64,000 nucleotides of DNA from contig NC_080540.1 in assembly GCF_028640845.1 (NCBI RefSeq), positions 49,396,561 to 49,460,560 on the forward strand. The letters are read 5' to 3'. Both the position numbers and the translations under genes were made by a program. The notes under the pieces are model-generated. The model did not search any database, was not told where the DNA came from, and was given only the letters and a program-made list of their open reading frames with translations. Below, one piece after another: positions 55,152-64,000 of this stretch. The number at the start of each line of letters is the position of its first letter. The first letter of the stretch is position 1. Origin of the DNA: Ahaetulla prasina (taxonomy: Eukaryota; Chordata; Lepidosauria; Squamata; Colubridae).

Positions 55152-55765
55152 TAAGAGCAGTTCTCAAAAAGTTATTATCTGCTGAACTGTATTGCAAGCT
55201 ATCCAAATGTGATTTCCATCAAACCAAAATAGACTACCTAGGATATCGCATCTCGGCTGATGGGTTAGAAATGGATCCAGGAAAAGTGAAAGCTGTTTTG
55301 GAATGGGCCCCCCCACGCACACGCAAACAGCTCCAAAGTTTTTTGGGATTTGCAAATTTCTATCGTCAATTCATCCCCTCCTTTGCTCAAATTGCTTTAC
55401 CAATCACTAACCTCTTAAAAACTAAAGGAGACACGAAACCCAAACCATCATTACCCCTCGAATGGACAATGGAATGTCAAGCAGCATTTGAAAAATTGAA
55501 ACGACTCTTTGCCGCCGAACCTATTTTAAAGCACCCTGACATGGATGTTCCTTTTGTAATACAAGCTGATGCAAGTGATGTAGCAGTCGGAGCCGTCTTG
55601 CTCCAAAACAATGCTGATGGTAATTTACAACCCTGTGCTTTCACTTCTCGAAAATTGACTGAAACCGAAAGACGATGGGCTATTTGGGAAAAAGAAGCGT
55701 TTGCAGTTCATTGGGCTCTACGGACATGGAGACAATTCTTAGAAGGTTCAAATCATTCCTTTTGA
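55146..55765 (+). pseudogene. pol: Gypsy pol: RT thumb and RNase H, N-terminally deleted
   Basis: The frame (from 55,088 in one reading) gives LLSAELYCKLSKCDFHQTKI, DYLGYRISADGLEMDP, QSFLGFANFYRQFIPSFAQI, the end of the RT palm/thumb. RNase H follows: VIQADASDVAVGAVLLQN with the first catalytic Asp, TSRKLTETERRWAIWEKEAF with the Glu. The protease and the RT catalytic box (the x-x-D-D box and upstream motifs) are absent. The frame ends at a +1 shift near 55,758; WTDHKNL, with the third RNase H Asp, lies in the next frame. Confidence 0.92.
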
Positions 55766-56669
55766 AGTTTGGACTGATCACAAAAATCTGGAAGCGCTAA
55801 AGACTCCTAGAAAACTTTCGCCTAAACAAGCCCGTTGGACTCAATATTTTAACCGCTTTAATTTTACTTTACAGTATATTCCTGGAGGAAAAAACTTCTT
55901 AGCAGATGCTCTTTCACGTTTACCCCAATACAATTGCACTCGCTCCGAGGTGGTTCAACCAATACTTCCCGTGCAACAGTTGGCGGCCCCAGCAATAACT
56001 AGAAGCCACTCCAAAGCTGACCCCTCACTCCCAGATGAACTAACCAAATCGTTTAAAGAAGCTTTAAACACCGATGACTGGTACTTAACGCATTCCCATG
56101 AATGCACACTCCGTGATGGACTAGCTTGGATTGGAACAAAACTATATGTTCCTCTATCACTCAGAGAAACCATCCTACAACGATGCCATGATGCCAAGAT
56201 GGCAGGGCATTTTGGATTTGTGAAAACTTTGCATCTTCTTAAAAGACAATTTTGGTGGCCAAGTCTTAAAAAAGACATTCAAGCATATGTCGCAAGTTGC
56301 CCGATTTGTGCATCATCCAAAAGACCTCCGGGAAAACCTCCTGGACTACTACAAACGGTAGCCAGACCAGGAACCCCATGGAAAGAAATATCCATGGATT
56401 TCATAGTGGAATTACCTGAAAGTTCCGGCAATACTGTTATATGGGTAGTGACTGACCTTTTCTCCAAACAAGTCCATTTTATTCCATGTTCAAAAATACC
56501 CTCCTCAAAGACTCTAGCAAAGTTGTTTGTACAACACATTTATAGACTTCACGGAGTGCCTGATCGCATCATTTCAGATCGAGGAGTTCAATTCACTTCT
56601 AAATTTTGGAAAGAATTTTTACGACTCATTGGTTCCATGATTAAGCTCCTCCCATCATCCTCAAACTAA
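55766..56669 (+). pseudogene. pol: Gypsy pol: end of RNase H, integrase N-terminus and core
   Basis: It begins FEVWTDHKNLEALKTPRKLS and YIPGGKNFLADALSRLPQ (RNase H end). The integrase HHCC zinc site reads H-DAKMAG-H ... C-PI-C (about 56,185-56,310). The core shows MDFIVELPES with the first Asp and ISDRGVQFTSKFWKEF with the second. The frame then breaks near 56,645 (KLLPSSSN then stop) before the catalytic Glu. Confidence 0.93.
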
Positions 56670-57435
56670 TGGAAGCTGTGAACGTTCGAACTCTGTACTA
56701 GAACAATATCTCCGATGTTATGTTAACTACCAGCAAGATAATTGGGCTGATCTCTTACCTTTTGCTGAAGTTGCCTACAACAACTCAATTCATAGTAGCA
56801 CGGGATTTACTCCCTTTAAAATAGCTTCAGGCCAAGATTTTGTTCCTATCTCGGAACTCCCACAAGAAGAAACTACTATTTCCTCTTTATCAGAATGGAT
56901 AGATCAAATACAAAGCACATGGAAAATGACTCGCAAGGCGATCGACGACGCTCACCGTGCGCATAAAAAACAAGCAGATAAAAAAAGGTCCCCTGAAAAC
57001 AAATATCAAGTAGGCGATAAAGTTTATCTTTCCACCAAATATCTTCAAACCACTCAGAAATCTAAAAAACTTGGACCTAAATATGTGGGACCTTTCCCAA
57101 TAGTAAAAATCATCAACCCCGTGACGGTACAACTAGATTTACCAAAAACACTTAGGAGAATCCACCCCGTTTTCCATGTCAGTTTGCTGAAACCTGAACA
57201 CACATCTACTTTCCGTCCTAACCATACACCCCCTCCTATACCAATTCTCATAGAGGGAGAACAACACTTTGAAATAAAAGAAATTTTGGATTCAAGAAAA
57301 CATAGAAATAAAATTCAATATCTTATTTCTTGGAAACACTTCCCGTTATCCCAAGCTGAATGGGTGAACAAAGAAGATGTTCATGCCTCGGAAAAAATAG
57401 CACAATTCTATAAAAAATATCCTGACAAACCCTAA
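56655..57435 (+). pseudogene. pol: Gypsy pol: integrase C-terminus with chromodomain
   Basis: In the restored local frame the text HPQTNGSCERSNSVLEQYLR carries the catalytic Glu. YNNSIHSSTGFTPFKIASGQ and the GPY/F-type module (LGPKYVGPFPIVKIINPVTV; HPVFHVSLLKPE) follow. The last 55 residues or so, FEIKEILDSRKHRNKIQYLI and SWKHFPLSQAEWVNKEDV, form a chromodomain. Chromodomains in such elements guide integration to marked chromatin. Stop at 57,433-57,435, about 50 bp before the 3' LTR. Confidence 0.93.
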
Positions 57436-57485
57436 CTTCTCTTTTTTCTTTCTAGGACTGACGTCCTTGTTGCAGGAGGGCCGAA

Positions 57486-57971
57486 TGTCAGCCTCCACTC
57501 CACTCTTCATTTACTTTTAAATGATTATATCAGTAGATAGAATGTAAAATGTTTATTTCTGTATTATAAACTCTTAGGATCATGAGATGAATCATACCAC
57601 CATCCGGGGTAAGGGAAAAGAGCTTATTATTAGTGTCGGCTGACATAACTGGGAGGAGGGGTGATTAGTGATTGAGTATTATCAGCGCGCGCTTTCCTAA
57701 CCGACACTGCATTCCTGAGTTGACTGACATCCAGAGACTTGTGGAAGAAGATTACCACGAGGGGCCGTGAAGGAGTTGGCATTGGACCAGACCAGCCTGA
57801 CCTCCTGGAGGAGGAGGGACAATTGGGGGGATATGATATGTTTGCCATATTTTGTCTCAGTTCCAGCTTTGCTTGGCTGCTAACCAGACTGTAAAAGTAA
57901 AAGTACTTGTTTCTATTCCAAATGGAGTCAAGGTGAATTCTTTCCTATTTGCCGTCGGGGGTAGCCTGACA
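57486..57971 (+). repeat. Gypsy 3' LTR
   Basis: 486 bp and, by eye, identical to the 5' LTR. It is preceded by a purine-rich CAGGAGGGCCGAA, a weak polypurine tract. Confidence 0.97.
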
Positions 57972-57985
57972 GATACACTGTATTG

Positions 57986-58125
57986 TAGAGGTCTCCAACC
58001 TTGGCAACTTTAAGACTTGTGGACTTCAACTCCCAGAATTCCTCAGTCAGCAAAGCTTTGCTGGCTGAGGAATTCTGGGAGTTGAAATCCACAAGTCTTA
58101 AAGTTGCCAAGATTGGAGACCCCTG
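57986..58125. mobile_element. Palindromic hAT MITE beside the Gypsy LTR
   Basis: Arms GGTCTCCAACCTTGGCAACT and its inverse GGAGACCCCTG enclose a perfect central palindrome (AGCAAAGCTTTGCTGGCTGA region). The flanks CTGTATTG / CTCTATTG match at 7 of 8. It is 14 bp from the LTR end, so the site has been hit twice. Confidence 0.9.
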
Positions 58126-58289
58126 CTCTATTGCATGAGATGGCACAATGGCATTCAACATTTAAACATTTAAAACAATACCTTAAAAAGCCAAAACCTT
58201 AAATATATCACATATACATTAAAATACTTGTTGTATACTGCATGCTTATTCAATTTTTTTTCCTCCTAATATCTTGCCAGACTTGAACA
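58126..58289. other. Short unannotated spacer
   Basis: AT-rich; nothing recognised. Confidence 0.4.
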
Positions 58290-59066
58290 TTGAGCATTAT
58301 CTAACAAAATGAAATTCAATGGTGAAAAAACTAAGGTTCTACATTTAGGCAAGAAAAACAAAATGCACAGGTACAGTATATGTAATACCTTGCTCAATAG
58401 TAATAACTGTGAGATGGATCTTGGAGTCCTAGTGGACAACCATTTAGATATGAGCCAGCAGTGTGCAGCAGCTGCCAAAAAAGCCAACACAGTTCTAGGC
58501 TGCATAAACAGAGAGACAGACTCAAGATCACATGAAGTGTTAATACCACTTTATAATGCCTTGGTAAGGCCAAACGTGGAATAATGCATCCAGTTTTGGT
58601 CACCACAATGTAAAAAAGATATGGAGACTCTAGAAAGAGTGCAGAGAAGAGCAACAAAGATGATTAAAGGACTGGAGGCTAAAACATATGAATATCGGGT
58701 GCAGGAATTGGGTATGTCCAGTTTAATGAAAAGAAGGACTAGGGGAGACATGATAGCAGTGTTCCAATATCTCTGGGGCTGCCACAAAGAAAAGGGAATC
58801 AAACTATTCCCCAAAGCACCTGAGTGTAGGAAAAGAAGCAATGGGTGGCAACTAATCAAGGAGAGAAGCAATCCAGAATTAAGGAGAAATTAATTAACAG
58901 AACAATTAATCAGTGGAACAACTTGCCTTCAGAAGTTGCTCCAACACTGGAAGATTTTAAGAGGAGATTGGATAACCATTTGGTGTAGGGTTTCCTTCCT
59001 AAGCAGGGGATTGGACTAGAAGACCTCCAAGGTCCCTTCCAACTCTGTTATTCTGTAAATACTGTG
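58290..59066 (+). mobile_element. CR1-L3 LINE 3' part (longest copy of this family)
   Basis: Frames 58,309-58,584 and 58,621-58,893 give MKFNGEKTKVLHLGKKNKMH, LGVLVDNHLDMSQQCAAAAK, then [20 protein letters not shown] and [19 protein letters not shown] stop separates them (PNVE, stop, CIQFWSPQ). The 3' phrase TTGGACTAGAAGACCTCCAA ends in GTTATTCTG without a long array. Confidence 0.9.
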
Positions 59067-59800
59067 GTATTTTACAGATTATTACTCCACTATAGTCAGG
59101 ACTGTTTCATCCCATAAATTTCTATAAACACACATATATATAATTTATTGATAATTAAACTAATACATTAAATAATTAAAACTAATACAAACTAATATAA
59201 ATTAAAGAAGAAAAAAGAGACAAAGAAATCAAGGACTGCTGAAAGAGCAAGAAAGGGAAAAAAAAGATACAAAGAAATAGCTTCAGGTATTCTTCATAGC
59301 GGTGACAATTATAATTTAAGATTTATCATTGACATTGCATCATGATTTTCTTCTTTCTATAATATATTCTGACAAGGCCATAAATCACAATTTTTAACGC
59401 AAAAAAATTCATAAGGGGTTTTCAATCACCACTAACACTTGCAGTTGTATGCCACTTCCCTTAATATACAGATTCGGTAAAAATAATTTCCCCCAAAATC
59501 AATTTGTTTTTATATCAATGTGTTTTATTTTCCCTAATGTTCCTGATGGAAGTTTTTATGAGATAAAGTTTTTATGAGCATGTATCTTTTTTGAATAGGA
59601 AGCTCTATTATTTTTTTAACCCAAATGACAATAGGTTTACATTGAAAAAAATGATGTTTTTGTAAATAAATTTCAAATGTATTTATTAAATTATATGCTG
59701 CCCATCCCAAAGCATGAAGCAACTCTGATACGTTCTCCTGGGATTTTGTTTTAATTTGTGAAGATAGATATTAAAGTGCTGAATTCAGAGTTGCTATGTA
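59067..59800. other. No gene recognised
   Basis: A-rich sequence with a short ATATAT run near 59,140; no domain or repeat family recognised. Confidence 0.45.
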
Positions 59801-59804
59801 TGCT

Positions 59805-60300
59805 GTCAGTGGTGAAATTCAATTTTTTTTATTACCTGTGAGCTCTGTGGGTGTGGCTTGGTGGGCATGGCAGGGGAAGGACACTGCAAAATCTACATTT
59901 CCACCCCACTCCAGGGGAAGGATACTGCAAAATCCCCATTCCCTTTCCATTCCTGGGGGAAGGATATTGCAAAACCTCCATTCTCACACCACTCTGGGGC
60001 CAGCCAAAGGAGGTTTTTACCGGTTTTCTGAACTACTCAAAATTTCCGCTACCGGTTTTCCAGAATTTCCAGACCTGCTGGATTTCACCTCTGTATGCCA
60101 GGGATGGGTTCTATTTTTTTTACTACCGGTTCTGTGGGCGTGGCTTATTTTGTGGGCGTGACTTGATGGTCATGTGACAGTGGGTGTGGCTTGATGGTCA
60201 TATGACTGGGTAGGCATGGTCAACTCAGTGTCTCTCATGTCAAGGGGTACCTCGCCTGGCCCCTCCCCTCCCAGCCATTCCTTGTCACACCCAGCCTCAA
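59805..60300. repeat. ACCGGTTCT/GGGCGTGGC repeat, two partial copies
   Basis: The first copy (59,805-60,095) has GCAAAATCCCCATTCCC and CGCTACCGGTTTTCCAG. The second starts at about 60,105 (GGGATGGGTTCTATTTTTTT, ACTACCGGTTCTGTGGGCGT) with several GTGTGGCTTGATGGTCAT units, and resumes at 60.79 kb. Confidence 0.72.
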
Positions 60301-60366
60301 CGTATCTATAGTTCTGCAAAAATATTGTTCACCTTTTTTCAACTTTATTATCTACATACTATAGAT

Positions 60367-60477
60367 CAGGGGTCTCCAAACTTGGCCACTTTAAGACTTA
60401 TGGACTTCAACTCCCAGAATTCCTCAGCCAGCTTTGCTGTCTTAAAGTCTTAAAGTGGCCAAGGTTAAAGACCTCTG
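60367..60477. mobile_element. Palindromic hAT MITE, perfect 8-bp TSD
   Basis: CAGGGGTCTCCAAACTTGGC to the inverse AAAGACCTCTG, flanked on both sides by CTATAGAT (60,359-60,366 and 60,478-60,485). Same family as 19,685 and 57,986. Confidence 0.93.
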
Positions 60478-60534
60478 CTATAGATGCACTTTCATGGACC
60501 ACCGAAAAGAGGAAATGGCTCACATGCTTTGCCT

Positions 60535-60692
60535 AAGTGTGTGATAGGCAACAGTCTTTTAAGGGGCTGCTAGAAAGAAGGGTGGGAGTATTTTCCAAAG
60601 CACCAGAAGGCAAAACAAGAAGCAATGGATGGAAACTCAACAAAGAGAGAAGCAATCTAAAACTAAGGAGAAACTTCCTGACAGGGTGAACC
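60535..60692 (+). mobile_element. CR1-L3 LINE fragment
   Basis: TATTTTCCAAAGCACCAGAA, AAGAAGCAATGGATGGAAAC and AACTAAGGAGAAACTTCCTG match the C-terminal part of the other CR1-L3 copies. Both ends are missing. Confidence 0.8.
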
Positions 60693-60784
60693 TATATAGG
60701 TTTCAGTCATAATTTCACATATAAAATAGCCATTCATGTAATATAACCTGCATATTGTTCAAAACAATCATTAGTATTATGGCT

Positions 60785-61552
60785 GATGTTTGACAGCAAG
60801 CCTAAAATCCTCATTCCCTCCCCACTCCAGGGGAAGGTTACTTCAAAATCCCCATTTCCTCCCCACCCCACTAATCTGTTCTGGGAAGGAATCAAACTCC
60901 CCCCTCTTCATTTCCCAAATAAAATATCCCAGATAATTAAGGAATAATCAAGCTGCTAGCAAGGAACCTGCTTGGAATTCCACATTCCTGCCAGCTGCAT
61001 AAAGGAAACTTTGTAAGCAGAGTTCATAAAAAGTGAAAGCCGGAAGTTCGGCTCCATTTACAGGCAGGCAGAAAACTCATTCAAGACAGGATACTTCACA
61101 ATGGAAATCACCCAAACCTTTTTAGAAACACAAAGCCCATGTTGCACAAACCCCCAAACTTCAAAAACATTGAACCATATAAGAATTCCTCCTCTTATCC
61201 AATTTGTTGTTCAGCTGACCCAGAAAGGAGCTTCCAGCTCTGTCAATTTAAAGTGACAGTGTTTTTTCCCTCCCTTCTTCTTTGCCAAGCGATCTCCTGG
61301 CTGAGAAGCGAGCCGATCAGTTGGGAGGCTTCTTGGCTTCTCAATTTAAAGGGACGGTGTCTTGTTTTTTTTTCTCTTCTTCGACAAGTGAGTCTTGATT
61401 TTTTCCTTCTAGCTGATCAGCTGGGAGTCGGGAGGCAGCAATAGATTGGGGGCGGGGCCAGGCAGAATTTTTACTACCGGTTCTTCGAACTATTCAAAAT
61501 GTTTACTACCGGTTCTTGTGAACTGGGGAGAACTGGTAGCAACCCACTACTG
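60785..61552. repeat. ACCGGTTCT-type repeat, right part with GC-richer interior
   Basis: It opens CCTCATTCCCTCCCCACTCC and closes TTTACTACCGGTTCTTGTGA plus AGCAACCCACTACTG. The interior (about 60,880-61,440) contains two related CTGGCTGAGAAGCGAG / CAGCTGGGAGTCGGGAGGC segments. No coding domain. Confidence 0.6.
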
Positions 61553-61734
61553 CTGTACGCTGTGGAAATATCTATTTTATAGATCCCAGCAAACAGGATA
61601 CCAACCTAGTTTATTTTGTGAATCTCTCTTGCCATTGGTCCTTCATATAATTTGGCAACCTATAAATGCTGCCATTTCAGATGATGGTCATAGTGAGATT
61701 AAAAAAGTGCAGAATCTATCATCATCTCATTCTC

Positions 61735-61995
61735 ATCTATTTAATTTAGATACCGCCCAATTCTAGAATAACTCTGGGCAGCTTACAGCATACAAGAATA
61801 AAATACAATATTAGTAAGAAAAAAAGATAAGCACAAAGTAAGTAAAAATAAAGATTACAATGGTGCAACTATCCAACAAATAAATACATCCCCAAGGCAC
61901 ATTAGACAAGGGCCTGCAAGAAGATCCAAGTCTTTTAAGGTCCTGAGGAACATCAAAAATAGTTGAAAAGTTTGCTATATAACAAAAGACCATTT
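61735..61995 (-). mobile_element. Old L2/SINE-type tail
   Basis: ATACCGCCCAATTCTAGAAT and CTCTGGGCAGCTTACAGC are an antisense, diverged version of the GCTGTAAGC...GGCGGTAT tail. No frame. Confidence 0.45.
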
Positions 61996-62639
61996 TGTTA
62001 AGCACAGTAATGTGCATCCTATTTGTTCAGTGCTGCTTAATCTCTTTCAGCTTGTGAGAAAGAATCATGATGTCTAATATTATGCAGTTTATTATTTCAG
62101 CCCATTTCTATTGTCCACACAGATTAACCAGCATGAAATAAGAAATACAAGCTGGGTAAACTTTGAGTTGGCTGCTTGCCTGTCTTTCTAACTGTCTTTT
62201 GGAACCCATTAAAGATAGTTCTGCTAAGTCTTCAATATTTGAAGTAAAATATTCCAAAATCTGCCATCTGCATAAGCTAATACTCATGAAGGAAAAATTG
62301 TAGATGGACAGAGGAAGGAGCAATCCTCACATAATGTGACATTTAAATCCATTTTGATTTATGCGGTTCATAGTAGATGGAATTTGGATCCCAGAAATCT
62401 TTCTACCACCACCACAGTACCCTAGTCACATAACCCTTCCTTCCTACACATTGGTTCCTGTGTAGCCTCTTGTCTGATGCCACTGCTAATCTTATATTAC
62501 ACCACTTGCAATGGTCCTAGTTGACACACCATCATGCTTGAGTTAAACACATGCCCACCATCTGACAAAAATTTAAAAATAAAATTAAATAAAATATCAT
62601 TTAAAAAATAATAAATACATAAATTAAAAAGGAAAAAAA
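61996..62639. other. No gene recognised
   Basis: Ends in an A-rich (AAATAAAAT) stretch; nothing else recognised. Confidence 0.45.
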
Positions 62640-62706
62640 CCTCCAAGGGCAGACATGATGGACCACTAGGTCTTTTTCTGCTGCCAGTTTTCTATGTTTC
62701 TATGTT
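62640..62706 (+). mobile_element. CR1-type LINE 3' terminus
   Basis: CCTCCAAGGGCAGACATGAT, GGACCACTAGGTCTTTTTCT and CTATGTTTCTATG are the typical end of amniote CR1 elements. Only the last 65 bp or so is present. Confidence 0.7.
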
Positions 62707-62795
62707 GCTATTTCTTTCCTTGAAAAGTCCAAATGCATGAGGTCAGGACAGCAGGGAAGAAAGAGCAAGATTGGGGGCCACAAGTTTGGTTGGTA

Positions 62796-63306
62796 TTTTT
62801 ATTTATTTTTATTTATTTAGTTTGTCAAATACGTATAAGATAACAGATATAAGTATAATCATGACTTTGAATACAGGAAATGGATATGAATAAATGGGAA
62901 CAGTAGAACAGGGACAGTAGGCACATTGGTGTGCTTATGCATGCTTCTTACAGACCTCTTAGGAATGGGGTGAGGTCAAGGGACCTCTTAAGAATGGGGT
63001 GAGGTCCATGATAGACAGTTTAAGGTTAAAGTTTTGGGGGTTTGAGCTTAACAATGGAGTCAGGTAGTGCATTCCAGGCATTGACAACTCTATTGCTGAA
63101 GTTGTATTTTCTGCAATCGAGTTTGGAGTGGTTTACCTTGAGTTTGTGTCTATTGTTTGCCCATGTATTATTACAGTTGAAGCTGAAGAACTCATTGACA
63201 GGTAGGACATTGTAGCAGATAATTTTGTGTACTGTGCTTAGATCAGACTGTAGGCGTAGTTCTAGGTTGTCCAAGCCCAATATTTCAAGCCTGGTGGCAT
63301 AAGGTT
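62796..63306 (-). mobile_element. Jockey/CR1-group LINE, minus strand, 3' part
   Basis: The minus frame 63,322-63,026 reads YATRLEILGLDNLELRLQSD, LSTVHKIICYNVLPVNEFFS and VVNAWNALPDSIV, the same C-terminus as the 29-kb LINE but clearly diverged. Its 3' tail (inverse of ATTTATTTATTTAG) lies at 62,796. Its 5' continuation is at 63,755-64,000, beyond an inserted copy of the same family. Confidence 0.88.
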
Positions 63307-63754
63307 TATATGGGTTTAGCATATAAAATCATCCGTTGTAATGTCCTTCTTGTCAATGACTTTTTCAGTTTCAATAACAATATCACAAGAGCTACCAACA
63401 GATTTAAACTCAATGTCAACCGCTCCAGTTTAGATTGCAGAAAACACGATTTCTGTAACAGAATTGTATATGCTTGGAATGCATTACCTGACTCTGTTGT
63501 TTCTTCTCATAACCCCAAAGGCTTTACTCAAAAACTGTCCACGGTTGACCTCACCACTTTCCTTAGAGGACTCTAAGGGGCGTGCATAAGAGCACAAACG
63601 TGCCTACCGTTCCTGTCCTATTGTTTCTTCCCCTATGTATATATATGTTTATAGTACCTCGTTTCTCCTCATATATACGTTCTTATATTATATAACCCTT
63701 TATGCAACGCTTGTATATATTGTTACGACAAATAAATAAATAAATAAATAAATA
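63307..63754 (+). mobile_element. Jockey/CR1-group LINE, plus strand, nested insertion
   Basis: The frame 63,310-63,576 reads LAYKIIRCNVLLVNDFFSFN, NNITRATNRFKLNVNRSSLD and ends LTTFLRGL. GGGGCGTGCATAAGAGCAC, a short 3' UTR and TTACGACAAAT(AAAT)n follow. It is severely 5'-truncated and sits inside the minus-strand relative. Host flanks ATAAGGTTTAT and ATAGGTATTTTA hold a likely short target duplication around AGGT. Confidence 0.88.
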
Positions 63755-64000
63755 GGTATTTTATTGTGAGCAGAGGAGTGGCGTTCTCATGAAATACCTC
63801 TGGACTCGCTCAATTGTATTAATGTCCAATATACAGTGCGGATTCCAGGCAGATGAGCTGTATTTGAGAACTGGTCTGGCAAAGGTTTTGTATGCCTTAG
63901 TTTGCAGTACAATATTACTGGAGAAGAAGCTTTGCAAGATTAGGTTAACAACTCTTAATGCCTTTTTGGCAATGCTGTTACAGTGGGCTCTGGCACTTAG
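63755..64000 (-). pseudogene. Jockey/CR1-group LINE, minus strand, 5' continuation (cut by window end)
   Basis: The minus strand begins CTAAGTGCCAGAGCCCACTG and encodes AHCNSIAKKALRVVNLIL, AYKTFARPVLKYSS and DINTIERVQRYFMR, matching 30,470-30,700 in order. It runs off the window edge. Together with 62,796-63,306 it forms one copy. Confidence 0.88.

Larger units (their letters stand above)
53424..57971 (+). mobile_element. Ty3/Gypsy chromovirus, internally deleted, with intact LTRs
   Basis: Two direct LTRs of 486 bp enclose gag and a shortened pol. The LTRs end in TGTCAG...CTGACA, a perfect 6-bp inverted terminus. Flanks are GATAA and GATAC, a 5-bp duplication with one mismatch. Order: LTR, candidate primer site, gag with zinc knuckle, RT thumb and RNase H, integrase with chromodomain, purine-rich AGGAGGG near 57,473, LTR. 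Protease and the RT fingers/palm are missing; two frameshifts lie in pol. The C-terminal chromodomain places it among chromoviruses. It is not an infectious agent gene set; no envelope frame is present. Confidence 0.95.

Overview
The window looks like non-coding nuclear DNA of a squamate reptile, most probably a snake. It is AT-rich and I can support no host exon, tRNA gene or rRNA gene. The snake assignment is an inference from the repeats: CR1-type LINE 3' ends that run straight into ATTCT/AATAG pentanucleotide tracts, tRNA-derived SINEs whose tails match an L2-type LINE, palindromic hAT MITEs with clean 8-bp target duplications, an L1 fragment, a Penelope-like element (PLE) and a chromovirus-type Ty3/Gypsy element.

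Layout. 1-10.9 kb: mostly unique AT-rich DNA with scattered SINEs, a Tc1/mariner-like MITE, a 516-bp hAT element with a perfect 8-bp duplication, and simple repeats. 10.95-13.4 kb: the longest L2-clade LINE copy (minus strand, four reading-frame pieces). 13.7-28.2 kb: many small elements, including nested MITEs, L2, L1 and CR1 ends, and a four-block pentanucleotide array. 29.07-48.69 kb: a dense mosaic of PLE segments in both orientations, two near-identical copies of a Jockey/CR1-group LINE, an eight-fold 135-bp in-frame tandem array made from that LINE, about 65-bp minisatellites, long AT tracts and CCAAT-box arrays. 48.7-53.4 kb: a 210-bp tandem repeat, a SINE and an L1 3' end. 53,424-57,971: a Ty3/Gypsy chromovirus with apparently identical 486-bp LTRs whose protease and RT palm are deleted. 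58-64 kb: hAT MITEs, CR1 ends and two opposed, nested copies of the same LINE family found in the 29-48 kb cluster.

How the parts relate. The proteins seen are all retroelement enzymes. PLE RT (YVDD) is fused to a GIY-YIG endonuclease; the L2, CR1 and L1 RTs are fragmentary; the Gypsy element keeps Gag, RNase H, integrase and a C-terminal chromodomain. The SINEs carry A/B-box heads and L2-like tails, which suggests use of L2 enzymes in trans. In the PLE cluster several segment junctions fall on 8-11 bp of microhomology, and some breakpoints are shared by distant copies. This points to template switching plus later segmental duplication, or to poor assembly of a hard region: several copies show deletion-biased, homopolymer-shortened differences that resemble uncorrected long reads. 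That alternative must be settled before biological claims are made.

The most unusual items are the 135-bp x 8 open-frame array (31,686-32,765), the microhomology-stitched PLE/LINE mosaic, hammerhead-like cores at PLE ends, and the internally deleted but apparently recent Gypsy insertion.
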